Source of the DNA: Stigmatella erecta
Lineage (GTDB): Bacteria > Myxococcota > Myxococcia > Myxococcales > Myxococcaceae
DNA: 64,000 nucleotides
Assembly (NCBI RefSeq): GCF_900111745.1
Contig: NZ_FOIJ01000014.1
Location: forward strand, 62,001 to 126,000
Direction of reading: 5' to 3'
This document shows, one piece after another, positions 59,701 through 64,000 of this stretch. Made by a program: the position numbers and the translations under genes. Each line of letters opens with the position of its first letter. Position 1 is the first letter of the stretch. Under the pieces are notes generated by a model. It ran no database searches. It was not told the origin of the DNA and saw only the letters and a program-made list of their open reading frames with translations.

Positions 59701-61185
59701 CTCGTCGAGATCGCGGTAGCTGAGCTTCTGGCCGTCCGCTCCCACCAAGGCCAGAGCGCCAGGGGTCTCGCGGGCCACTCTTGAAACTAGCTCGTGCACC
59801 GGGGCACGAAAGTCGAACGCGCGGGGGTTTTGCCCCCACTCCGCCAGCACCCTCCGGGCCGCCTCGTCCAGGAAGTTGATCTCGCCGATCGTCTTGGCGG
59901 TGGTAAGCGCCCCGAGCGCCATCTCAAGCAGACGTCCGATCCGCTCGGCCGCCGTGCGCGAGAACGCGTCCGGCTGGTACATCACTCGCAGTTCGAGGGA
60001 TTCGCCTGGGACGGCGACCACCGCCAGAGGGTAGTTGATGCGCTCGTGCGCGTGAATGGAGCTGATCTCGAGGCCGCTGCGCTCAAGGAGCGTCGACCGG
60101 TCGATCGGATAGTTCTCGAATACGAGAAGGCTCTCGAAGAGCGGGCGATCATGCGGTGCATCCGACCAAAGCTGGATGTCCGCGAGCGAGACGTAGCCAT
60201 GGGGCTCGAAGGAGCTCTGCTGAGCCTGCAGGGCCGACAAGAACGCGGAGACCGTCGCTTTATCATCCAGACGCGCCCGTAGTGGCACGGTGTTGATGAA
60301 GAGCCCGACGATGGACTCGGAACCGGCCAGATCCGAGGGGCGGCCAGAGACGGTGACACCGAAGATGACGTCGTCCGTGCCCGTCGTCCGCCCAAGGACG
60401 AGCCCCCAGGCGCCCTGGACGAGCGTGTTGAGCGTCAGCCGGTGCTCCTTCGCGAACGTTACCAAGCGGGCCGTGAGCTCGCGCGGCAGGTGTCTGACGG
60501 CCTCTGGCTGCGCACCGGAGTCGGACTTGCCGGCTTGCAGGCGCTCCATGAAAGGCAGAGGCGTGGGCTGCTCGAAGCCACGCAGCATGTCACGCCAGAA
60601 GCTCTCTGCGCGGGTAGGATCCTGCTCCTGCAGCCAGGTGATGTAGTCGCGGTAAGGGCGCGCCGGTGGCGGCAGGGCCTCGAGGCCCCCCGCGAAGGAC
60701 TCCAGGACCTCGCCCAGGACGATCGAGAAGCACCATCCGTCCAGCAAGAGGTGGTGGTAGGTCCACACGAAGCGGTAACGCTCCTCGCCCAGCCGGAGCA
60801 GCGCGCACCGGAGCAAAGGCGGAGAGGCCAGGTCGAAGCCCCGGAGACGATCCTCGCGCAGGAAGCTCTCAATGCGGCGCTCTTGCTCCTCCCCAGTGGC
60901 GCCCCGCAGATCCTCGATGTGCCATGGAAGCTCTGCCTCCACCGCCACGACCTGAACTGGCTTCTCGAGCCCTTCCCAGAGGAAGGAAGAGCGCAAGATG
61001 GCGTGCCGCCCGAGGACGTGCTGCCAGGCCGCCTTCCACCGTTCGAGCGGCAGCTCGCCTCGCACCTCACAGCTCAACTGCTCTACGTACATGCCCGCGC
61101 TGGGCTCCAGCAGCGAGTGAAAGAGCATGCCGTGCTGCATGGGCGCGAGCTCGTAGATGTCCTCAATCAACTCCGCCTCGGTCAT
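47776..61185 (-). CDS. Four-module NRPS with thioesterase; one A-PCP-C unit decayed
   Basis: A 4469-residue synthetase finishing a peptide and releasing it by thioesterase. Approximate order: C1 (10-440, HHLLLDG), A1 (470-960), PCP1 (GGHS near 999), C2 (1045-1480, HHIIVDA), A2 (1505-1995, degenerate), PCP2 (near 2036, GGNPR without Ser), C3 (2095-2520, HQAVSDH, catalytic His lost), A3 (2545-3035), PCP3 (GGHS near 3086), C4 (3135-3560, HHIVSDG), A4 (3590-4075), PCP4 (GGHS near 4128), TE (4205-4460, GHSMGG). A1 reads DAWFLGNVVK, a known leucine code. A3 reads DVWVLAAIIK, unassigned. A4 reads DAWQCGLIDK, close to glutamine codes. C1 follows an epimerisation domain on the upstream protein, so it should be of the D-accepting type. 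The start lies 34 bp after the upstream gene with an AGAGGA ribosome site. The peptide itself is not identified. Confidence 0.88.
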   Translation of the reverse strand: MTEAELIEDIYELAPMQHGMLFHSLLEPSAGMYVEQLSCEVRGELPLERWKAAWQHVLGRHAILRSSFLWEGLEKPVQVVAVEAELPWHIEDLRGATGEEQERRIESFLREDRLRGFDLASPPLLRCALLRLGEERYRFVWTYHHLLLDGWCFSIVLGEVLESFAGGLEALPPPARPYRDYITWLQEQDPTRAESFWRDMLRGFEQPTPLPFMERLQAGKSDSGAQPEAVRHLPRELTARLVTFAKEHRLTLNTLVQGAWGLVLGRTTGTDDVIFGVTVSGRPSDLAGSESIVGLFINTVPLRARLDDKATVSAFLSALQAQQSSFEPHGYVSLADIQLWSDAPHDRPLFESLLVFENYPIDRSTLLERSGLEISSIHAHERINYPLAVVAVPGESLELRVMYQPDAFSRTAAERIGRLLEMALGALTTAKTIGEINFLDEAARRVLAEWGQNPRAFDFRAPVHELVSRVARETPGALALVGADGQKLSYRDLDERADRVARRLRLLGAGRETIVGVCIGRSVELVVSLLGVLKAGAAYMPLDPNYPRERLAYLVGDASPAAILNTGADPVPDTRIPRLDISRVSLEAGAPSAPVREASHLEDLAYVIYTSGSTGAPKGVLASHRNLLNLISWHTEAFGLTAKDQTTQLASVAFDAAVWEIWPTLTAGATLHLVPPELPAAPAELSRWLVERQITISFLPTVVAEAALSLSWPGNCALRFMLTGGDRLHVVPPPGLPFRLVNNYGPTETTVVATSGTVGAESWNGLPSIGRPVANARIYVLDRMRRPVLPGVIGELYIGGAGVTRGYLNRPELSATRFFPDPFSEAPAARMYASGDLARFLPDGTLAFHGRVDRQLQVRGVRVEPGEIEATLAEYPGISAAAVVGDDALGNGDIRLVAFAACASESPPDAAALASYLGKKLPEVMIPKQIIALSELPLTPNGKVDYAALQARARQEQVHTEHIAPRTPHEEILAGIWSAVLGLERIGVEEDFFALGGHSLKATQVIARAREAFGIDLPVRTIFERRTIALLAEAVAGHGGSTEPIPRLGLSGDRPLSPGQESLWFIDALGGNTEAYNVPLVIQLNGTLDSAAVARALTLLVERHEVLRTTFHEREGTPVQRIGPPPSSVLSYEDVTPGLLEQRISEEITTPFSLTTGPLFRARLFRLAPDTHTLVINQHHIIVDAWSLGVLLREFCIAYAAFVSGALPELPELPNRYTDWVAWQQQRLGAGRTEEGLAYWRQALRGAPQVLTLPSDRPRPTRQSFRGKTLSFALEGSIGRSLEVLSRGSGASLFMTLLSAFAAYLGRLSGQDEIVIGSPTANRDRRETENVVGYFLNTIALRIDLSGDPSFTELLQRVRKAALDGYTYQDIPFEKVVAALELPRALSHNPLFQVMFSLQGQSGGEIQLPGVRATLPTPESPTSKFDLTLFVEPGEDAFACLLEYNTDIFDEDRIRRMAAHLVRVLEAVAEDPELRISEVPLLASEERLLIAQLGQPGRLDDSRTLLELFEKQVEKTPEAAALEHRGEVRTYRQLNQEAGALADRLAALGAGPDVRVAICLERSSLAPVAALAVLKAGATYVPLDSTDSTERIQSVLGDAKARVLITEKKYRGLSLPHGTEVILVDGSDAPAPKTSRPRMAPHHLACVLYASGAEGEPKGVAMPHRALLNLATWHIAQSRPLRTLQYALLNTGASLQEIFSTWCSGGTLVLAGDTNRLDPRALVQLLEEAHIQRLFLPAGALHPLAREAVNSLRLVPGLEEIIAAGEQLRITEPIRQWFSASEKRLRSQYTVAEAFVAAAHELTGNPESWPGLPPIGRPIPNTAVHLLDTHHRPVPVGVPGEIYVSGACLAEGYLSRPESTAERFLELSIDPPVRAFQTGDLGRLCWDGTVEFCGRADGQILVRGIHVEPGEVERALCAHPSILDAVVVAAGDPSREQRLVAYITPETARLEELPAFLAARIPEYMVPSQFVVLPELPRTPGGKRDRRALPAPGQPGRGEAATGPRTPMEHLVAQAFEQVLGRSAVGLHEDFFQLGGNPRLALQAVARISAVVNAEVRVSDLLKNPAVAALSRALNERQGSRAPLPSAIEPAPESARAALSFSQERLWFLDQLYPGTAVHNLAMALRLKGALDTGALMESLAGLLQRHPVLGMRFVERDGRVWQEPRMKGEVPFELSVPGPLSATELRRLLVEEGVRPFDLAKGPLFRARLFRIDDSEHVLVTTMHQAVSDHASLRVFVREFSQLYAAHVSGRSAQLPELPLDFLSYAREQRHSLQGEALEARLGYWRQNLRGAPGALGLPADRVRPPQPGFRGATQRLALSRGLSEGLKTLSHRLEVAGLEVLLSGFAAYLARITGQEDIVIGLPVAHRERAELKPLIGRFEGALPIRIDLSSNPTFEELVARVHRATLGAYAHQDVPLEKIVEAVDAERDLSQTPLFQVMLSLQDASEGGVALPGLNLEPLSLELGTAKFDLALIFEPVAGELTGMIEYGTDLFEPDRIERMAGHLLTVFEDAVAYPGKRLSELSLLPEEERRTVSAFAKGRVLPPAREVPVHKLVEEHARRAPDSIALELGGAVLTYGELNERANRAAHQLMDMGAGPEKLVALAVPRSFELLIGLLAIWKAGAAYVPLDLSYPKARLDTIFEDSGARLLVSTRAAEARWRVPHVSTLWLDEPANSGLSGNPDSGVRMENAAYVIYTSGSTGQPKGVILEHRGLANVIEMQRHELGADSNCVMLQFSSISFDVSVWEIVMALTNGGRLVLAPADTLLAGEELAKVLITHRVTHMVLPPTSYAVLPADREYPSLRLLLAAGEALPPEVVNTWAKPGVQFVNAYGPTEVTIICTLGQCKQGEPSAPPIGRPALNLEGYVLDSHGALLPIGVPGELYLGGVGVARGYLNREGLTREKFIPHPFKPGARLYRSGDLVRWRKDGNLEYLGRIDHQVKLRGYRIELGEIEAVLATHPGVAKAVTIVHSAGNSGGVKLLVAYVVPAGPVDAHSIRDHARKRLPEFMVPAEIILLEELPLTSSGKVDKKRLPPPRLEEHEARASFVAPRTPTEKTLAALWEELLEKRPIGAGDNFFQLGGHSLLAAQVMSRVRRTLGVEVPLSAIFEQPTLAALASVIAAKEAAPQLPPLVRLKGEGDRPLSFAQERLRFLAELEGDSAAYNIPIAFSLRGQLHEGALSRSLARVVDRHQPLRTCFPLVEGQPVARLIEGGIPLVTEDLRRSGATPLDRRLKEESSRPFSLDRGPVVRAHLFKAAEQEHVLLVVMHHIVSDGWSFGVMMRELSEIYAAEVRGEKRELPELPIQYADYAAWQRSWLEGHVRDQQLAYWRGALAGAPAVLELPADRPRPIVRSHRGAIESLELDRGVAQALAVLCRQEGVTSYMALLAAFGAWLGRVSGQDDVVIGSPFAGRRIAETEPLIGFFVNTLPLRVDLGGDPSFLELLQRVRRQVLAAHENQDVPFEKLVEKLNPERVLGTSPIFQVMLAFQPAQPDGMELPGLEVKPVPMPTGTAKFALTLSLEETGQGVRGWLEYDLDLFDAWRAQAMVRQLTGFITGLTTAPKARISEADLLSAEERVKLVPSAPEQMPRLPAVHEVIAAQAKKIPAAIAVEAEDGTLRYDELEARAGAIAHELVRRGVTPGTLVAIAVERSLGMMAGLLGILKAGAAYVPLDPAYPRERLAFMLKDSGARVVITQEHLAPMFPDAEVLVLDAVRKGSSEPRSGALAYCLFTSGSTGQPKGVLIEHSSLANHMEWMNEALPLGPEDRVLQRTSLSFDASVWELFAPLMAGARLVLAPHGLGADTEHLVRVLRERGITVLQLVPSLLTALVEEPGLAGVSTLRRVCVGGEPLPSATVKKLFSVCNVEVWNLYGPTEATIDAIAHRCRPEEVGAHGATEPIGLPIRRMKALILDGRLRPVPDGLPGELYLSGPGLARGYLNRPELTASRFIEHAFPEGPKLRMYRTGDIVRRQADGTILFTGRADRQVKLRGYRIELGEIEAALARHPAVREAVALVRGTSGDARLVAFVVPKAGAKQPEASEFRSFVEQQLAAHMVPGQFVLLEELPHAPNGKVDFRALGAMELAEERVTSQGGIPRDAMELELVRLFEEILGVRSVGIHDSFFELGGHSLLALKLKLAVEKRLKCPLPLVSLFRHPSPAQLAELLRSGISAGSPLVPLTPSAHALLASESTGRGARRPPTLFLVPGGGSTPFYLLSLARHLEGHAVFGLQPRGLDGEAPPFEKLEDMAAWYADAILSVQPEGPYFVGGHSMGGQIAYEIAQQLQARGHEIGVVALLDALAPFPEATQPMGEGWDISQWLIHLAGVMEAFFNVKIGLGLSEVRAMSDAERLDAFVGRLQSAGVLPAGAQPGHVMGILNVTRALDAMNYQPRRRQPVPLAVFRAEDRDGPTSPALDALFADDTLGWNRLTQGSNTAYRVPGSHLTLLREPHVGILARHLLTLLTSLTRDL
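53600..56680 (-). other. Decayed A2-PCP2-C3 unit within the 4469-residue NRPS
   Basis: Three consecutive domains have lost their defining residues. In A2 the ATP loop TSGSTG is ASGAEG, the Asp that binds the amino group is Gly (TGASLQEIF in place of FDxSxxEIF), and YGPxE is YTVAE. In PCP2 the GGHSL attachment Ser is gone (GGNPR). In C3 HHxxxDG is HQAVSDH. The reading frame is open throughout, and flanking C2 and A3 look intact. The unit begins and ends at domain borders and would leave a functional C2-to-A3 junction. Confidence 0.85.
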
Positions 61186-61219
61186 TGCACGGTCCTCTCT
61201 GCTGCACCTTTCACTGGGC

Positions 61220-64000
61220 TCATCGCGGCTTCTTCGTCTGCTTGAGGACGCTCTTCAGATCCTTGGCGCTCAGGCGCGCGGCCGGGAAGTCCGCGGCCAC
61301 GCGGACCGTGGCGGCCGGCTGCGCGCGCTCACGGATCAACTCGCGGAGGTTGGAGATGAACGCCTGGTTCAGGCTCTCAAGGGTCTCCTTGCGGAGAACC
61401 TTGGCGCCGAAGGTCCAGTCAAAGCGCAGGCGCTGCCCCGCCTCGACAACGGCGTTGAGCTCGATGCGGTGGGGCCTCGCGGCGTGAGGCGAGTGGAGAG
61501 GGCCTAGCCCCTCCTTGGCAGCACTGCGGATCACCCCTTGCGCCGGGACGGAGCCCATCTGCCCGAGGTAGTTGAAGACAACCCCCGCATGCCCAGCGGC
61601 CTGGAGTCTCGATCGGATCGACGCGTCCGGGGACAGGTAGCGGAGGATTCCATGGCCGGCCCCGCCTCGAGGAATGCGGCGAACGGCATCCTTCGCGCGG
61701 GCAAGCGCCTCTCGCACGCTCTCCTTGGCACCGACGTGCAGGCGAAGCGGGAAGAGCGCGGTGAACCACCCCACCGTACGGCTCACGTCGACGTCCTCGA
61801 ACAGGAACTCTCGCCCGTAGCCTTCCAGGTCAATCCGGACAGTGCTGTGGCCAGTCCAAACCGAGAGCGTCCGGGCCAATGCGGCGATCAGCGCCTCGTT
61901 GACCTGAACGCCGTAGGCCTTGGGCACCTCGTTCAACAGAAGCTGCGTCTCGTCCTCCTCGATCCAGGACACCAGCCTGGCTGCGTCGGCAACCGTGTCC
62001 GAGGCGGTGGGATCGTTCAGCGGAAACTCATACGAGGCGTCACGGTGGGAGGCGGCGAGCCACGCATCGAGCTCGGCCCGGGCGTTCGGCGACCCAGCGT
62101 AGGCCTCCAGGCGCTTCGCCCAGTGCTGGAAGGACGTCGTCTTCGGCTGGAGCCCCACTGCTTGACCGCTCGAGAGCTGGCCGTACGCGGTCAGCAGATC
62201 CTCGAAGATGATCCCCCACGAGACGGCGTCCACCACCAGGTGGTGGGCCACCAGGGCGAGCCGCGTGGAGCTGGGACCCAGGCGCAGGATCGCGGCACGC
62301 AGGAGCGGGCCACGCTCAAGATCAAGGGACCCGTGGAGCTTGGCGAGCGCCCCCTCCACTGCGTCGCTTCCGTCGATGTCCCATTCCTCCAGGGGAATCC
62401 CCAGAGCCTCGCCTTCCGCGTGGGACTGGCTCCAGGCCGTGCCGTCCCGGCGGAAACGGAGCCGGAGCGCATCATGGTGGAGTTCCACCGCGTCGAGCGC
62501 GCGGCGGAGCACGGCGAGATCGATGCCAGGCTCAACGTCGAGCAACACCGCCATGTTGAAGTGCTGTGGCTCAGCGCGCTCCTGCTCGAAGAACCAGTGC
62601 TGGATGGGCGTGAGCGGCGCGCTCCCCGTCACCTTCCCTTGCTCGGCGTGAATCACCTGGGCGCTGGAAGCCACTCGCGCCAGCTCCGCGATCGTCTGGT
62701 GATCGAACAGCTGGCGCGGCCTCAGGCGGAGCCCCCGCTGGGTGGCACGCGAGATGATCTGCAGGCCGAGGATCGAGTCCCCCCCGAGCGCGAAGAAGTT
62801 GTCGTGGATTCCGATCGGCCCCTTCTTCAGCACCGTGGCCCAGATCTCGGCGAGGATCTGCTCCTCGCGGGACTGGGGAACGGCGAAGGTGGTGGGCTCC
62901 TGGGCTTCCACGGGATCCGGCAGCTTCTTGCGATCAATCTTCCCACTCGGCGTCAGGGGAAACGCCTCAAGGAGGATGAAGTGCGCTGGCACCATGTATC
63001 CGGGGAGCTGGCTCTTCGCGTGCTCCCGGAGCGCCTGGACCGTGAATGCTGCGCCGCCGCGGCCCGCGACGTAGGCGGCGAGCTGGCCTTTGTAGACGAT
63101 GACGAGCGACCGCTGGACGCCAGGATGGCCGTCGAGGACCGCTTCCACCTCACCCAGTTCGATCCGGAAGCCCCGGAGCTTCACCTGATGGTCGAGGCGG
63201 CCGAGGAAGTCGATGTTGCCGTCGCTCCTCCAGCGCGCGAGATCGCCGGTGCGGTAGAGCCGGGCGCCGGGGCTGGTCGAGAACGGATCCTGGATGAAGC
63301 GCTCGCGGGAGAGTTCCTCGAGCCCGTGATACCCGCGCGCAACAGCGAGCCCTCCCACGTGCAGCTCGCCGGGAACACCGATGGGCACCTGGCGCTGGTT
63401 GGTGTCGAGGATCCGGGCCACCAGTCCCGGAAGGGGGCGGCCGATGGGCGGAGCTCCCGTATCGCCCTTCTGGACGGCGGTGAGCGTCGCGATGACGGTC
63501 GTCTCCGTCGGACCGTAGGCATTGATGAAGCGCCGGGACTCCGTGGCCCACTTCTTCACCAGCTCCGCAGGGCAGGCCTCTCCGGCGGTGGTGAGCACGC
63601 GGAGATCTGGATACGGGCCCTCTGGCAGCGCCGCGATGGCCGACGCCGTCAGGCACACATGGGTGATGTGCTTCTCCCGCAGCAGTGCCGCCTGGCCCTC
63701 GCCAGCACGCGAAGTCTCGTCAACGGGCAGCACCAGCCGGGCACCGCTCGCGAACGCCATGACGATGTCCCAGACCGAGACATCGAAGGACGTGGAGGCC
63801 GCCTGGAGCACCCTGCTGTCCGGGCTGAGCGACAGGAGTTCCCGCGAGGCGACAGCGATGTTCGCTACCCCACGGTGCTCCAGCACCGCACCCTTCGGCT
63901 TCCCCGTCGAGCCCGAGGTGTAGATGATGTAGGCCATCGAGCCCGCGCTCGGGAGCGCCAGGGTGGACGGTTCCGCACGGTCCGGCAGCGCCTCGTCCAT
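61220..64000 (-). CDS. NRPS, 3' portion: A (partial)-PCP-E, continues past window edge
   Basis: The last 926 codons of a larger synthetase; the frame begins inside the adenylation domain just before YTSGSTGKPKG, so the real start is outside. Visible order: A core (FDVSVWD, NAYGPTE, YRTGDL, GKIDRKKL), PCP (GGDS near window residue 411), then an epimerisation domain (HHLVVDAVSW near 585, EGYGRE, FNYLGQ). It therefore hands a D-residue to the next protein. The pocket reads DVWCTAAVIK, which I cannot assign beyond probably hydrophobic. The basic, helical C-terminus (KDLKSVLKQTKK) is a likely communication-mediating donor for the C1 domain of the 4469-residue partner, 34 bp downstream. Confidence 0.88.
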   Translation of the reverse strand: MDEALPDRAEPSTLALPSAGSMAYIIYTSGSTGKPKGAVLEHRGVANIAVASRELLSLSPDSRVLQAASTSFDVSVWDIVMAFASGARLVLPVDETSRAGEGQAALLREKHITHVCLTASAIAALPEGPYPDLRVLTTAGEACPAELVKKWATESRRFINAYGPTETTVIATLTAVQKGDTGAPPIGRPLPGLVARILDTNQRQVPIGVPGELHVGGLAVARGYHGLEELSRERFIQDPFSTSPGARLYRTGDLARWRSDGNIDFLGRLDHQVKLRGFRIELGEVEAVLDGHPGVQRSLVIVYKGQLAAYVAGRGGAAFTVQALREHAKSQLPGYMVPAHFILLEAFPLTPSGKIDRKKLPDPVEAQEPTTFAVPQSREEQILAEIWATVLKKGPIGIHDNFFALGGDSILGLQIISRATQRGLRLRPRQLFDHQTIAELARVASSAQVIHAEQGKVTGSAPLTPIQHWFFEQERAEPQHFNMAVLLDVEPGIDLAVLRRALDAVELHHDALRLRFRRDGTAWSQSHAEGEALGIPLEEWDIDGSDAVEGALAKLHGSLDLERGPLLRAAILRLGPSSTRLALVAHHLVVDAVSWGIIFEDLLTAYGQLSSGQAVGLQPKTTSFQHWAKRLEAYAGSPNARAELDAWLAASHRDASYEFPLNDPTASDTVADAARLVSWIEEDETQLLLNEVPKAYGVQVNEALIAALARTLSVWTGHSTVRIDLEGYGREFLFEDVDVSRTVGWFTALFPLRLHVGAKESVREALARAKDAVRRIPRGGAGHGILRYLSPDASIRSRLQAAGHAGVVFNYLGQMGSVPAQGVIRSAAKEGLGPLHSPHAARPHRIELNAVVEAGQRLRFDWTFGAKVLRKETLESLNQAFISNLRELIRERAQPAATVRVAADFPAARLSAKDLKSVLKQTKKPR

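Noticed and set aside
2155-64000. Reading the NRPS genes and the mxa genes as one assembly line
   Set aside because: The large NRPS ends in a complete thioesterase, and MxaF starts with its own loading AT and ACP, so chain transfer from NRPS to MxaF is not expected.

Overview
The window is GC-rich, densely coding, and reads as a myxobacterium of the suborder Cystobacterineae (the Myxococcus/Stigmatella/Cystobacter/Archangium group). Three things point there: a complete myxalamid-type PKS/NRPS assembly line, a lipoprotein toxin/immunity pair resembling the Sit swarm-inhibition toxins, and the long multidomain genes with ATGA stop/start overlaps common in these genomes. The species cannot be named from the sequence alone.

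Layout, left to right. Positions 1-66 are the 3' part of a selenocysteine tRNA (selC, plus strand) whose 5' half lies outside the window. After about 490 bases with no convincing gene (one possible recombinase remnant) comes a plus-strand pair at 553-2114, a toxin-like lipoprotein and a small probable immunity protein. A strong hairpin at 2121-2145 separates this pair from everything else, which is on the minus strand. In transcription order (right to left) the minus strand carries: an NRPS gene running in from the right edge (adenylation, carrier, epimerisation); a 4469-residue NRPS ending in a thioesterase; a small DUF2269-type membrane protein overlapping its stop; a 266-bp regulatory gap; then six tightly packed genes mxaF, mxaE, mxaD, mxaC, mxaB and mxaA.

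The mxa genes form one assembly line. MxaF carries an interleaved loading module (N-terminal ACP, and an extra AT lacking the carboxylate-binding Arg) plus extension module 1. MxaE and MxaD are modules 2 and 3, MxaC is modules 4-6, MxaB is module 7, and MxaA adds alanine and releases the chain reductively. Reading domains and AT motifs module by module gives a branched short-acyl starter, methyl branches at C14, C12, C10 and C2, a free hydroxyl at C13, one KR of the stereotype that leads to a Z alkene at C6-C7, and an alaninol end. This matches the myxalamids, respiratory-chain complex I inhibitors. The one unsettled call is the module 4 AT, which has an atypical motif.

The two NRPS genes form a separate line, ended by its own thioesterase and apparently by its own terminator. 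It would make a peptide of unknown identity containing an epimerised residue, leucine, one unassigned residue and probably glutamine. Its most striking property is that one contiguous A-PCP-C unit of the 4469-residue protein has lost the key residues of all three domains, while everything on either side looks intact. No transporter, regulator, phosphopantetheinyl transferase or stand-alone tailoring enzyme is present in the window.
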